From Arthrobacter oryzae (GTDB lineage: Bacteria; Actinomycetota; Actinomycetes; Actinomycetales; Micrococcaceae): 64,000 nt of DNA. The stretch covers positions 434,001 to 498,000 of the forward strand of contig NZ_CP132204.1 in assembly GCF_030718995.1 (NCBI RefSeq), given 5' to 3'. Positions 17,413-25,354 of this stretch are shown piece by piece (the stretch's first letter is position 1; the number at the start of each line of letters is the position of its first letter). The notes beneath the pieces are model-generated. The model was not told the origin of the DNA. It saw only the letters and a program-made list of their open reading frames with translations, and made no database searches. Made by a program: the position numbers and the translations under genes.

Positions 17413-18237
17413 TCAGGACTCCCGGCCTCGACCGGCTGCCCGGTCGGTAACGATGAATTGCTGGGCCAGGGTCCAGAGGTTGGAAACGGTCCAGTAGATC
17501 AGGACACCGATCGGGAAAATGATGCCGCCCGCGCCGAAGACGACGGGCAGGATGTAGAGGATCACTTTCTGTTGCATCATCGCCGGCCCCGCGGCGGCCT
17601 CTTCGGGCGCGCTCCTGGCAAAGAGCAGCTTCTGCGTGAGGAACTGCGCCGCCGTCATGGCCAGGATCATCACGATGGCCAGCACGGCGACTGCACCAGC
17701 ATCGCCCGCGCCGCCGTGGAGCAGGGACGCTGACAGGGTGGCACCGAAAATGCTGGACTGATCGAACTGCACCACTTTTTCATGGCTCAAGGCGCCGATG
17801 CCCTCGTTTTGGCGGGCCGCCTCGGATATGCCCGAGAGCACCTGGAAAAGGGCCAGGAAGAACGGCGTCTGGATCAGCAGGGGAAGGCAGGCCGAGAAGG
17901 GGTTGGTGCCGTGTTTCTTGTACAGGGCCATCTGTTCCTGCGCCATGGCCTGGCGGGACAACGGATCGGCCTTGCCCTTGTACTTGTCCTGGAGCTTCCT
18001 GAGGTCCGGCTGCAGGAGCCGCATCCGCCGCTGGGCGTTGACCTGCTTCAGGAAGACGGGGATCAGTGCGGCCCTGATAACGAGAACCAGTCCGGTGATG
18101 GACAGCGTCCAGGTCCAGCCCGACGCCTCCGGCAGCCCGATAGCGGTCAGGCCCTCGTGGAAGCCCACCATGATGACGGAAACCAGCCACCGGAAAGGCA
18201 CCATGATTGATTCAACGACGTCCACTGAGTTCCCCAT
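17413..18237 (-). CDS. YidC/Oxa1-family membrane insertase
   Basis: 274 residues with about five membrane segments. The groove Arg lies in LVLVIRAALIPVFLKQ, and the cytoplasmic loop 'QRRMRLLQPDLRKLQDKYKGK' is characteristic of YidC. 'NPFSACLPLLIQTPFFLALFQVLS' is the conserved third segment. There is no large N-terminal periplasmic domain, as is usual in Gram-positives. The usual rpmH-rnpA-yidC-jag neighbours are absent; the flanks are an ECF sigma gene and tRNAs. This is therefore probably a second copy rather than the housekeeping insertase. Confidence 0.92.
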   Translation of the reverse strand: MGNSVDVVESIMVPFRWLVSVIMVGFHEGLTAIGLPEASGWTWTLSITGLVLVIRAALIPVFLKQVNAQRRMRLLQPDLRKLQDKYKGKADPLSRQAMAQEQMALYKKHGTNPFSACLPLLIQTPFFLALFQVLSGISEAARQNEGIGALSHEKVVQFDQSSIFGATLSASLLHGGAGDAGAVAVLAIVMILAMTAAQFLTQKLLFARSAPEEAAAGPAMMQQKVILYILPVVFGAGGIIFPIGVLIYWTVSNLWTLAQQFIVTDRAAGRGRES

Positions 18238-18332
18238 CCGCCAGTTGCTGCAAAGCTACTGGCAAACATGGCGGTTGTCACTGGCCGCGGACAGCGGCGA
18301 CGGTTCTCCCGTACACAAATGCGGACACAGGA

Positions 18333-18365
18333 AAGCCCCCGGAATCTGAAGGATTCCAGGGGCTT
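18333..18365 (-). terminator. Terminator hairpin after tRNA-Met
   Basis: The arms AAGCCCCCGGAATC and GATTCCAGGGGCTT pair with one mismatch around a short TGAAG-type loop. On the minus strand the hairpin follows the tRNA-Met gene within 7 bp and is followed by TTTCC. Confidence 0.7.
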
Positions 18366-18371
18366 GTCCTG

Positions 18372-18445
18372 TAGCGGTGGGGAGGCTCGATCTCCCGACC
18401 TCACGATTATGAGTCGTGCGCTCTAACCAACTGAGCTACACCGCC
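18372..18445 (-). tRNA. tRNA-Met (CAT anticodon)
   Basis: 74 nt read on the minus strand. The acceptor stem GGCGGTG pairs with CACCGCT (terminal G-U) and the discriminator is A. The D-arm is TAGCTCAGTTGGTTAGAGC, the anticodon loop CTCATAA carries CAT, and the T-arm has GATCGAGCC-type sequence. The CCA end is not encoded. Class I fold and lack of the initiator C1-A72 type mismatch suggest elongator Met; a lysidine-modified Ile tRNA cannot be excluded. Confidence 0.9.
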
Positions 18446-18506
18446 ACGAATGAGAAAAACCTGCATCAAGCCGGTCAAAACCGCCTTGACACAGGCCCTC
18501 ATCCAG

Positions 18507-18578
18507 AGCCCCCCACCGGAATCGATCCGGTGACCTCGTTCTTACCAAGAACGCGCTCTACCACTGAGCTAGGGGGGC
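18507..18578 (-). tRNA. tRNA-Thr (GGT anticodon)
   Basis: 72 nt on the minus strand. The acceptor stem GCCCCCC/GGGGGGC is perfect, with discriminator T. The D-arm is AGCTCAGTGGTAGAGC, and the anticodon stem CGTTC/GAACG encloses loop TTGGTAA with anticodon GGT. The T-loop reads TCGATTC. CCA is not encoded. It lies 61 bp upstream of the tRNA-Met gene on the same strand, so the two may be co-transcribed. Confidence 0.92.
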
Positions 18579-18792
18579 AACGAGTAAATACTCTACCGGA
18601 AGATTCCGCTCCCAACAAATCGGGACTAGGACGGGCTCCGGAAGCGGTGAAACGCGCCGAAAAGCCCGGAAATCCGGGGTCAAATGTACCGCCGAAGAGT
18701 CGTGCAGGGCCCGTTGCGGCAACCTCGCCTGCCGGGTGTGACGAAGCGTACACGGGCGGCGGAGAGGCAACTGGCTTAGCTGGAACTTAAAT

Positions 18793-18826
18793 GAGAACGG
18801 GCCGGCTCGAAAGCCGGCCCGTTCTC
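18793..18826 (-). terminator. Strong hairpin after DEAD-box helicase gene
   Basis: The perfect 15-bp stem GAGAACGGGCCGGCT / AGCCGGCCCGTTCTC has a CGAA tetraloop. It lies 21 bp after the helicase stop on the minus strand and is followed by ATTTAAGTT. Confidence 0.8.
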
Positions 18827-18847
18827 AGTGCCTGGTGCTGCTAGGGC

Positions 18848-21031
18848 TTACCACTTGCCCTTGCGGTTGAAGTCACGCTGTCCGCCCTCGTTGCCGTGGC
18901 GGGGCTTGCGTGAGCCGTCACCGTGGCCGCCGAAGCGGGAGTCGCTGGCCTGGCCGCGGGTGGCGCCGCTGTCGGCACCAACGGAACGCTCGCTGTACGA
19001 GCGGCCGCCGCGGTCAGCGGAGGAACGCTCGCCGTCGTTCTTGCGGAAGTCCTTCTTGAACCCGCCACTGCCCTTGAAGTTGCCGCCACGGTCGCCGCCG
19101 CCGGAGTATCCGCCGCGGTCGCCGCCACGGTTGCCCTGGTAGCTGCCACGCTCGCCTCCGCCGGACGGCTTGCGGCCGTTGTCCAGCTCGAGGTGGATCA
19201 GCTCGCCGCCGATCCGGGTGCGGGACAGGGCGCGCAGCTGCTCGGGGCTCAGGTCCGCCGGGAGCTCCACGAGGGAGTGGTCCGAGCGGATGTCGATCCC
19301 GCCGATCTGGGCCGAGGAAATGCCGCCCTCGTTGGCAATGGCGCCCACGATGGAGCCCGGCATGACGCGCTGGCGGCGTCCGACGGCGATCCGGTAGGTG
19401 GCGTTGCCTTCGGTCAGCGTGCGGGTCGGTCCACGGGAGCCGAAGCCGTCCTTGGAGCGCTCACGCTTCTGGAACTCGGGAGCTGCCGGCAGTTCCTTGA
19501 CCAGCAGCGGCTGTCCGCCCTGCGCCATGACGGCCAGTGCAGCAGCGATCTCCGAGGCGGGCACATTGTGCTCTTCCTCGTAGGAGGAGATGAGGTCGCG
19601 GAACGCGGCAACGTCCTCGGACTCGAGGGTCTCCGTGATGCGCTCGGCGAACTTGCCCAGGCGCAGCGTGTTGACGGTCTCGGCCGTGGGCAGGTGCATC
19701 TGCTCCACCGGCTGGCGGGTGGCCTTCTCGATGGAACGCAGCAGGTACTTCTCCCGCGGCGTCATGAACAGGATGGCGTCGCCGGAACGGCCTGCACGGC
19801 CGGTGCGGCCGATGCGGTGGACGTACGACTCGGTGTCGTGCGGGATGTCGTAGTTGACCACGTGGCTGATGCGCTCAACGTCAAGGCCGCGGGCCGCGAC
19901 GTCGGTGGCCACCAGGATGTCGATGCGGCCTTCCTTGAGGGCGTCGACAGTGCGTTCGCGCTGCTGCTGGGGGATGTCGCCGTTGATGGCGGCAGCCTGG
20001 AAGCCCCGCGCCTTCAGCTTGTCGGCCAGGTCCTCGGTAGCCATCTTGGTGCGCACGAAGGCGATGACGCCGTCGAACTCTTCAACCTCGAGGATGCGGG
20101 TCAGGGCGTCGAGCTTGTGCGGGCCCATGACCTGCAGGTACCGCTGGCGGGTGTTGGCGCCGGTGGTGGTCTTGGACTTTACCGAGATCTCGGCCGGGTT
20201 GTTCAGGTACTGCTTGGACATCCGGCGGATCTGGCTCGGCATGGTGGCCGAGAACAGGGCGACCTGGCGGTCTGAAGGCGTCTGCTGGAAGATCTGCTCC
20301 ACGTCTTCGGCGAAGCCCATGCGGAGCATTTCGTCGGCCTCGTCCAGCACCAGGTACTGGAGTTCGGACAGATCCAGGGAACCCTTGGAGATGTGGTCGA
20401 TGACACGGCCGGGGGTACCGACGACAACCTGGGCGCCGCGGCGCAGGCCGGCGAGCTGGGGGCCGTAGGCGGAGCCGCCGTACACCGGGAGAACGGTGAA
20501 GTCGTCGATGTGCTTGGCGTAGGAGGTGAAGGCCTCGGCAACCTGGAGCGCCAGCTCACGGGTCGGGGCAAGGACCAGGGCCTGCGTCTTGCGGGACGGG
20601 CCGTTGAGGTCGTGGAGCTCGGCCAGGCGGGACAGCGCCGGTACTGCGAATGCTGCAGTCTTACCGGTGCCGGTCTGGGCCAGGCCGACGACATCGCGGC
20701 CTTCGAGCAGCAGCGGGATGGTTGCTGCCTGGATCGGGGACGGCTTCTCGTACCCGACATCCTGCAGCGCGGCGAGGACGCGGCCGTCGATGCCGAGGTC
20801 GGCGAAGCGGATGCCCTCTTCTTCGTCCTCGGCCTTGGGGGCCTCAGCCTTGGGAGCCTCGGTCTTGGGGGCTTCAGCGGCAGGCGCTTCGGCGGCAGGC
20901 GCTTCGACGGGTGCGGGCGCTTCGGTGAAGAGGGGGGCGGAGCCGGCTTCGGGAGCAGCGGTCTCGGGGGTTTCGACGGCGGTTTCGGCAGTTGCTGCGT
21001 CGGTGGTGGCGTCGTTGTGATTTTCGGGCAT
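18848..21031 (-). CDS. DEAD-box ATP-dependent RNA helicase (DeaD/CsdA-like)
   Basis: 727 residues from the ATG at 21031 (GAGGA about eleven bases upstream; an ATG at 21052 lacks a signal). The N-terminal ~70 residues are Ala/Pro/Glu-rich, with repeated A-E-A-P-K units. The Q motif is at about 75-101, Walker A AQTGTGKT at about 118-125, DEAD in LVLDEADEML, the SAT motif, and HRIGRTGRAGR. A DbpA-type RNA-binding domain follows ('YRIAVGRRQRVMPGSIVGAIANEGGI', about 555-630). A Gly/Arg/Ser-rich tail with GGDRGG repeats ends the protein. It unwinds structured RNA in ribosome assembly or mRNA decay. A long structured leader precedes it. Confidence 0.94.
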   Translation of the reverse strand: MPENHNDATTDAATAETAVETPETAAPEAGSAPLFTEAPAPVEAPAAEAPAAEAPKTEAPKAEAPKAEDEEEGIRFADLGIDGRVLAALQDVGYEKPSPIQAATIPLLLEGRDVVGLAQTGTGKTAAFAVPALSRLAELHDLNGPSRKTQALVLAPTRELALQVAEAFTSYAKHIDDFTVLPVYGGSAYGPQLAGLRRGAQVVVGTPGRVIDHISKGSLDLSELQYLVLDEADEMLRMGFAEDVEQIFQQTPSDRQVALFSATMPSQIRRMSKQYLNNPAEISVKSKTTTGANTRQRYLQVMGPHKLDALTRILEVEEFDGVIAFVRTKMATEDLADKLKARGFQAAAINGDIPQQQRERTVDALKEGRIDILVATDVAARGLDVERISHVVNYDIPHDTESYVHRIGRTGRAGRSGDAILFMTPREKYLLRSIEKATRQPVEQMHLPTAETVNTLRLGKFAERITETLESEDVAAFRDLISSYEEEHNVPASEIAAALAVMAQGGQPLLVKELPAAPEFQKRERSKDGFGSRGPTRTLTEGNATYRIAVGRRQRVMPGSIVGAIANEGGISSAQIGGIDIRSDHSLVELPADLSPEQLRALSRTRIGGELIHLELDNGRKPSGGGERGSYQGNRGGDRGGYSGGGDRGGNFKGSGGFKKDFRKNDGERSSADRGGRSYSERSVGADSGATRGQASDSRFGGHGDGSRKPRHGNEGGQRDFNRKGKW

Positions 21032-21433
21032 AGGGAAGTTTTCCTCATCCATAGGGGGCCAAGCGGCACAACCCGAGGTGAGCGGAGCCGCAGTACATGT
21101 GCCGTTTGGATGCCGGGCAGACATTGACCGGCCGGTCACGTAGAAGTCCGGCGCTTTCGCAATCCCGTGGCAGGACTTCCCGCTGCATCTCTTGGCTGCT
21201 ATCCCAGCAGTCTGTACAGCGTTTTCTTTAGCCGGCTCTCCCTATGAAAATGCCCGCATCGCTTGTGCGGGCCCCAACACTTGCCAGTCCTGCCTCAAAA
21301 ATTGGGCAGGAATAAGGGATTTCCGGAGTGGGGGATATTTCAAGTGTAAAGCATGCTTCCGCGTTGCACTAACCCGCGGGCCGCCAAGGGCCGGTGACGT
21401 TGCCCACACGGCGTTGCAGACTGCCCGGCACGC
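21032..21433 (-). promoter_or_regulatory. 402-bp noncoding leader/promoter region of the helicase gene
   Basis: No convincing gene. Several inverted repeats are visible: the 14-bp perfect palindrome TGACCGGCCGGTCA (21125-21138); GAAGTCC/GGACTTC (21143-21179); CTGCT/AGCAG (21196-21210); GCCCGCA/TGCGGGC (21252-21272); and TCCTGCC/GGCAGGA with an A/T-rich loop (21288-21311). The stretch 21300-21350 is AT-richer and could hold the minus-strand promoter (TTTACACTTGAAATATCC on that strand). This suggests a long structured 5' UTR, as DEAD-box helicase mRNAs often have. Confidence 0.5.
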
Positions 21434-22087
21434 CTAGGCGCCCAGTCGCCGCTGGAGCTTCTCGAATTCCTCGTGGTACTCCGGCTGCAGGCGGATCTCA
21501 CCGTCCGCGTCGGCGTCACGCAGCGCTTCCATGATCTCGATGGTGGGCTCGCTGAACCAGTCGCCGACTGTCACCCCGTGGGTGGGGACGAACAGCCGGT
21601 GGATGTGGTCGCCCGCCCGGATGCTGCCTACCTTGATGACCCGGAGGTAGGTGCCCACCCGGCCGGCTGCCGTGAATCTCTTGACCCACTGGGCCTCATC
21701 CATGCGGCGCTGGAACGTGGCACAGGGGACGCGGGGAGAGGTGACTTCGACTTCGACGTCGAGCCCGATCCTCCACCGTTCGCCAATTACCGCGGTGGTT
21801 GTTCCGATGCCGGCAACCCGCAGGTTCTCTCCGAAAATCCCGGGCGGCAGTTCCCGCTGCAGCTCCCCCACCCAGTAGTCGGCGTCGTTCTGCGAATAGG
21901 CGTACAGCGCCTGGTCCACGCCGCCGTGGTGGATGCGGCTCGCCTGGATATCCCCGTGGAGGCCCAGCTTATGCACCTTGACCGGGCCGTCCACGGCACG
22001 TTTGTCGATGGCCGTGACGCCCACGCTCCCTTCATCGCTCAGGAGCTGATGTACCCGGCAAACGGCAAGCACAGATGCGGTGTCCAT
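21434..22087 (-). CDS. MOSC domain protein (YiiM-like)
   Basis: 217 residues from the ATG at 22087. The MOSC pattern is clear: 'AIDKRAVDGPVKVHKLGLHGD', 'HGGVDQALYAY', 'GENLRVAG', the conserved Cys in SPRVPCATFQ (about residue 120), and a C-terminal all-helical extension of the YiiM 3-alpha kind. MOSC proteins bind or transfer the molybdenum cofactor; YiiM homologues reduce N-hydroxylated bases. No ribosome-binding sequence is seen: the 5' side is almost entirely a 16-bp tandem repeat running into the stop of the upstream response regulator. Confidence 0.88.
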   Translation of the reverse strand: MDTASVLAVCRVHQLLSDEGSVGVTAIDKRAVDGPVKVHKLGLHGDIQASRIHHGGVDQALYAYSQNDADYWVGELQRELPPGIFGENLRVAGIGTTTAVIGERWRIGLDVEVEVTSPRVPCATFQRRMDEAQWVKRFTAAGRVGTYLRVIKVGSIRAGDHIHRLFVPTHGVTVGDWFSEPTIEIMEALRDADADGEIRLQPEYHEEFEKLQRRLGA

Positions 22088-22100
22088 GGCACCAGTGTAG

Positions 22101-22141
22101 GCGGGCGTCGGCGGGAGCGGGCGTCGGCGGGAGCGGGCGTC
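22101..22141. repeat. 16-bp tandem repeat, about 2.6 copies
   Basis: The unit GCGGGCGTCGGCGGGA occurs twice in full (22101-22116, 22117-22132), then GCGGGCGTC. It fills most of the 52 bp between the response regulator stop and the MOSC start. Copy number could vary by replication slippage. Confidence 0.85.
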
Positions 22142-22814
22142 AGGGATCGAACCGGTACCCCATGCCGGCCTCCGTGTGAAGGTGGCGCGGTTTGGCCGGG
22201 TCCTGCTCGAGTTTGCGGCGCAGCTGGGCCAGGTAGACGCGAAGGTACTGGGTCTCCTTGGCGTAGGCCTGGCCCCAGACCTGGGTGAGGAGCTGCTGCT
22301 GGCTGACCAGCTTCCCCGAATTGCGCACCAGCAACTCCAGGATGTTCCACTCCGTCGGGGTGAGCCGGATTTCGTGCCCGTCCCGGACCACCTTGCGGGC
22401 GGCCAGGTCCACCACGAAGTCCGCGGTTTCCACCGTAGGAGCATCGCGCTGCGCCGGCGAGCGCCGGGAGGCTGCGCGCAGCCGCGCCAGTAGCTCGTCG
22501 AGGCCGAACGGTTTGGTCACGTAGTCGTCCGCTCCGGCGTCGAGCGCGTCCACTTTGTCTTCCGAGGCGTGGCGGGCGGAAAGCACAATGACGGGCACGG
22601 AGCTCCAGCCGCGGATCCCCCGGATCACGTCCACCCCGTCCATGTCCGGCAGCCCCAGGTCCAGCACCACAATGTCCACAGGATGCTGGGCAGCCATTTT
22701 CAGGCCGTCCGCTCCGAAGCCGGCCGTGATGGCTTGGTAGCCGTGGGCGCGCAGGTTGATCTGCATGGCCCTGGCCAGCTGGGCCTCGTCTTCGATGATC
22801 AGGACCAGGGTCAC
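22140..22814 (-). CDS. Response regulator, OmpR/PhoB family (KdpE-like)
   Basis: 224 residues from the GTG at 22814, which overlaps the kinase stop (GTGA). The receiver domain holds the acidic pocket IIEDE, phospho-acceptor Asp in VVLDLGLPD (about residue 52), S/T in LSAR and Lys in YVTKPFG. The C-terminal winged helix is of OmpR type ('LTPTEWNILELLVRNSGKLVS', 'YLRVYLAQLRRKLE', 'GMGYRF'). The closest named relative by eye is KdpE. kdpFABC is not in the window, so the target may be distant. Confidence 0.9.
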   Translation of the reverse strand: MTLVLIIEDEAQLARAMQINLRAHGYQAITAGFGADGLKMAAQHPVDIVVLDLGLPDMDGVDVIRGIRGWSSVPVIVLSARHASEDKVDALDAGADDYVTKPFGLDELLARLRAASRRSPAQRDAPTVETADFVVDLAARKVVRDGHEIRLTPTEWNILELLVRNSGKLVSQQQLLTQVWGQAYAKETQYLRVYLAQLRRKLEQDPAKPRHLHTEAGMGYRFDP

Positions 22815-24445
22815 GGCAGCGGCCCCTCCCACAGCGGCAGGGTGACCACCATGGTCAGCCCGCCGCCCGGCGTCGGCTCCGCTGCAAGGATTCCTCCCAT
22901 GGCTTCTGAGAAGCCTTTGGCGACGGCAAGGCCCAGCCCGATCCCCACGGTGCGGCCGCCGCCCGTGCGCTGGGAATCGTTGAGCCGCTGGAACGGCTGG
23001 AACATGTCCAGCACGGCTGCCGGGGCCACTCCCGAGCCCTGGTCCACCACCCGGAGTTCACTGGCCGGCCTGCCGCCCAGGGCGATCCCCTCCCCCGCAC
23101 GCGCCGTCAGTACGACGTCGGCATCCGGGGCGTATTTGAGCGCGTTTTCCACCAGGTTCGCCACCACGCGTTCCAGCATTCCGGCGTCGGCCTCCACCCT
23201 GGGCAGGTTGGGCGGCAGTTCCACGCGGATCCGGGCCGCGGGCAGGCCCCTGAGCGCATCGGGCAGCACGTCCGCCCAGCCCAGTCCGCCCAGGAGCGGG
23301 TTGACCGAGTCGGCCGTTATCCGGGACATGTCCAGCAGGTTGCCGATCAGGTGGTCCAGCCTGTCCGCCGAATCCTCGATTGTGGCGAGCAGTTCGCGTT
23401 CGTCCTCCGGGGAAAACCGGACGTCCTCCTGGCGGAGGCTGCTGACCGCCAGTTTGATCCCGGCCAGGGGCGTGCGGAGGTCGTGGCTGACAGCCCTCAG
23501 GATGGACGTTCGCATCTTATTGCCCTCGGACAGGCGCTGGTTGTCCTCCATGCTGGCCACCAGCTGCCGGCGCTCCAGGATGGCCACCAGGAACGCTCCG
23601 AAGGCGGCAAGCATCCGCTGGTGCTGGCCGGAGAAGGGCTGGCCGGCCGGCGGCCCGCCGTTGATCAGCAGTGTGTAGCGGGAATCGACGACGACGGCAT
23701 GCCGGGCGGCCGCATGGGTCACCGGCGGACTGGTCCCGGCGCTGGCAAGGACTGTCCATTGGGTTTGGCTGCCCGGACTCCGGCCCGGACCTCTTCCGGG
23801 CGCGGACCCCGGGCCACGGGGATCCGAAGGCGGACTTCCTGCCACCAGGGTGACGGCGTCCACTCCCAGCCTGCTGCGTACTTTCTCGAGGAACGTCTCC
23901 ACGCTGCCGTCGGAACTGAGGATCCGCAGGGAGAGCTCACTCAGCGCCGTGGCTTCGGCCCCGGACCTTGCAGCTTCCTGTGCCCGGCGGGTCGCCAGGC
24001 CAACGGCAAGGGCCACGCTGCAGGCGACAGCAAGGAACACCACCAGCGTGAACAACGTGGACGGATCGGCAATGGACAGCGTGCCCACGGGATCGGCGGA
24101 AAAGTAGTTGAGGAGCGTGGTGCCCAGGACAGCGGCCACTACCGCCGGCCAGAGGCCCCCGATGGCAGCCACGGCCACCGCGACGGCGAGGTGCAGCAGC
24201 ATGATGATGCTGAAGTTCCGGTAGCCCGCCAGCGTCACCAGGATTTCCACGGCAGGGGGCAGGACCACGGCAAGGACCATGCCCAGGACGAAACGGCTCC
24301 GGCCGATCCCCTGGAGCTCCAGGCGTCTTGTCCCGGTGCGCGCCGCCCCGGAACCGGGGCGGCCGGAACGTCCGGCGCCGGAACTCCCCGCGCCGGACCT
24401 CCCTGCGCCGGACCGGCCGGGACGGGCGGATTCAACTGCTGCCAT
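22811..24445 (-). CDS. Sensor histidine kinase, KdpD-like but lacking the KdpD N-terminal domain
   Basis: 544 residues, versus about 850-900 for full KdpD. The first ~45 residues are low-complexity, with repeated G-R-S-G-A-G units. Four membrane helices follow (about 52-150, DUF4118-like), then a GAF-like segment. HisKA has phospho-His in SHDLRTPLAGIK (about residue 330) and the ATPase domain has N-box NLVENALKYAPD and G-box VGIGLGLAVAKG. The KdpD sensor/USP N-terminal module is absent. It is co-translated with the following response regulator. Confidence 0.88.
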   Translation of the reverse strand: MAAVESARPGRSGAGRSGAGSSGAGRSGRPGSGAARTGTRRLELQGIGRSRFVLGMVLAVVLPPAVEILVTLAGYRNFSIIMLLHLAVAVAVAAIGGLWPAVVAAVLGTTLLNYFSADPVGTLSIADPSTLFTLVVFLAVACSVALAVGLATRRAQEAARSGAEATALSELSLRILSSDGSVETFLEKVRSRLGVDAVTLVAGSPPSDPRGPGSAPGRGPGRSPGSQTQWTVLASAGTSPPVTHAAARHAVVVDSRYTLLINGGPPAGQPFSGQHQRMLAAFGAFLVAILERRQLVASMEDNQRLSEGNKMRTSILRAVSHDLRTPLAGIKLAVSSLRQEDVRFSPEDERELLATIEDSADRLDHLIGNLLDMSRITADSVNPLLGGLGWADVLPDALRGLPAARIRVELPPNLPRVEADAGMLERVVANLVENALKYAPDADVVLTARAGEGIALGGRPASELRVVDQGSGVAPAAVLDMFQPFQRLNDSQRTGGGRTVGIGLGLAVAKGFSEAMGGILAAEPTPGGGLTMVVTLPLWEGPLP

Positions 24446-24632
24446 GGCTCCATCTTGGCATGGGCAGTTCTCCCCCGCTTTTTCGTTAACAGCGCCTCCC
24501 CTCAGGCACTAGGCTGACTTCAGGATTGACGCAGCTGCGCCTTTGAACCAGGCGGACCTGCCACCCGCGTGGCCGTGCGCCTGGTCGCGTGCGTGGCCGG
24601 TCAGATTGAACATGGACAACCGAGGGGGACCC

Positions 24633-25352
24633 ATGGACCCGCAGGACCCGAACAAGGATCCAAAGAACGCCCGTTCCGGGCACCAGGGCACGGACGGCCA
24701 GGCGGCAGAAGCCACAGGCTTCGGCCCTTCGGAACCCGGCTGGATGACCGCACCCCAGGACTTCACGCCGCAGCCGCACGATCCCGCCACCGGCCAGCTG
24801 CCGCCGTGGCAGGTCCCCAAACCGGAGCTCCGCCCCGAGCTGCTCAACGACCCCGCCGCAGGCAGCAGGGGCGCCGGCGCAGGCAGCCGGCCGCCCGGAG
24901 CCGGGAAGCCCGGCCCCGTCATCGACCCCTTTGAACGCGAACGCGAGCGGGAAACCGCGACACGCAAGAAGCGCTCGCAACGCCGTACCGTCGTCGTCGG
25001 CCTGGGTGTTACCGCCCTGCTGGCAGGCACCATCACCGCCATCGTGGCCAGCAACGAGGCGGAAGCCGATTACGCGCAGGTCTGCTTCAACGATGAAACC
25101 GGCGAGCGCGTGGAAGACACCCGGTGCGACAACAGCAGCAGCGCCGGCCGGAGCTCCGCAATCTATGCCTGGTACTTCTACTCGCGCGGCTCCAGCGTCC
25201 CGGCCGTGGGGCAGAACCGCTCGCAGTACCCCAGCTTCACCAAGACCGTCCCGCAGGGGGCGAAAACGTCCACGGGGTACAGCACCAAGGGCGGCACCGT
25301 CAGCAGGGGCGGCTTCGGCAGCAGCTCCAAGGGCGGAAGCACGGGAGGCTAG
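24633..25352 (+). CDS. Membrane-anchored YgiB-like (DUF1190-type) protein
   Basis: 239 residues from the ATG at 24633, selected for the GAGGGGG before it; an ATG at 24612 is possible. A ~110-residue hydrophilic, Pro/Gly-rich N-terminus precedes a basic patch (TRKKRSQRR) and one membrane helix (about residues 116-138). A ~100-residue outer domain contains two Cys (VCFNDE, TRCDNS). The end 'GGTVSRGGFGSSSKGGSTGG' closely resembles the C-terminus of E. coli YgiB. The next gene, 2 bp on, is a YgiC-type ligase, as in E. coli ygiBC. Function unknown. Confidence 0.68.
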   Translation: MDPQDPNKDPKNARSGHQGTDGQAAEATGFGPSEPGWMTAPQDFTPQPHDPATGQLPPWQVPKPELRPELLNDPAAGSRGAGAGSRPPGAGKPGPVIDPFERERERETATRKKRSQRRTVVVGLGVTALLAGTITAIVASNEAEADYAQVCFNDETGERVEDTRCDNSSSAGRSSAIYAWYFYSRGSSVPAVGQNRSQYPSFTKTVPQGAKTSTGYSTKGGTVSRGGFGSSSKGGSTGG

Positions 25353-25354
25353 GC

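Noticed and set aside
18372..18578. tRNA-associated integration site
   Set aside because: No integrase gene and no repeated tRNA 3' end was seen in the flanking sequence.
21243..21314. 23-codon plus-strand ORF (MKMPASLVRA...) in the helicase leader
   Set aside because: No ribosome-binding sequence and it coincides with hairpins of the opposite-strand leader.
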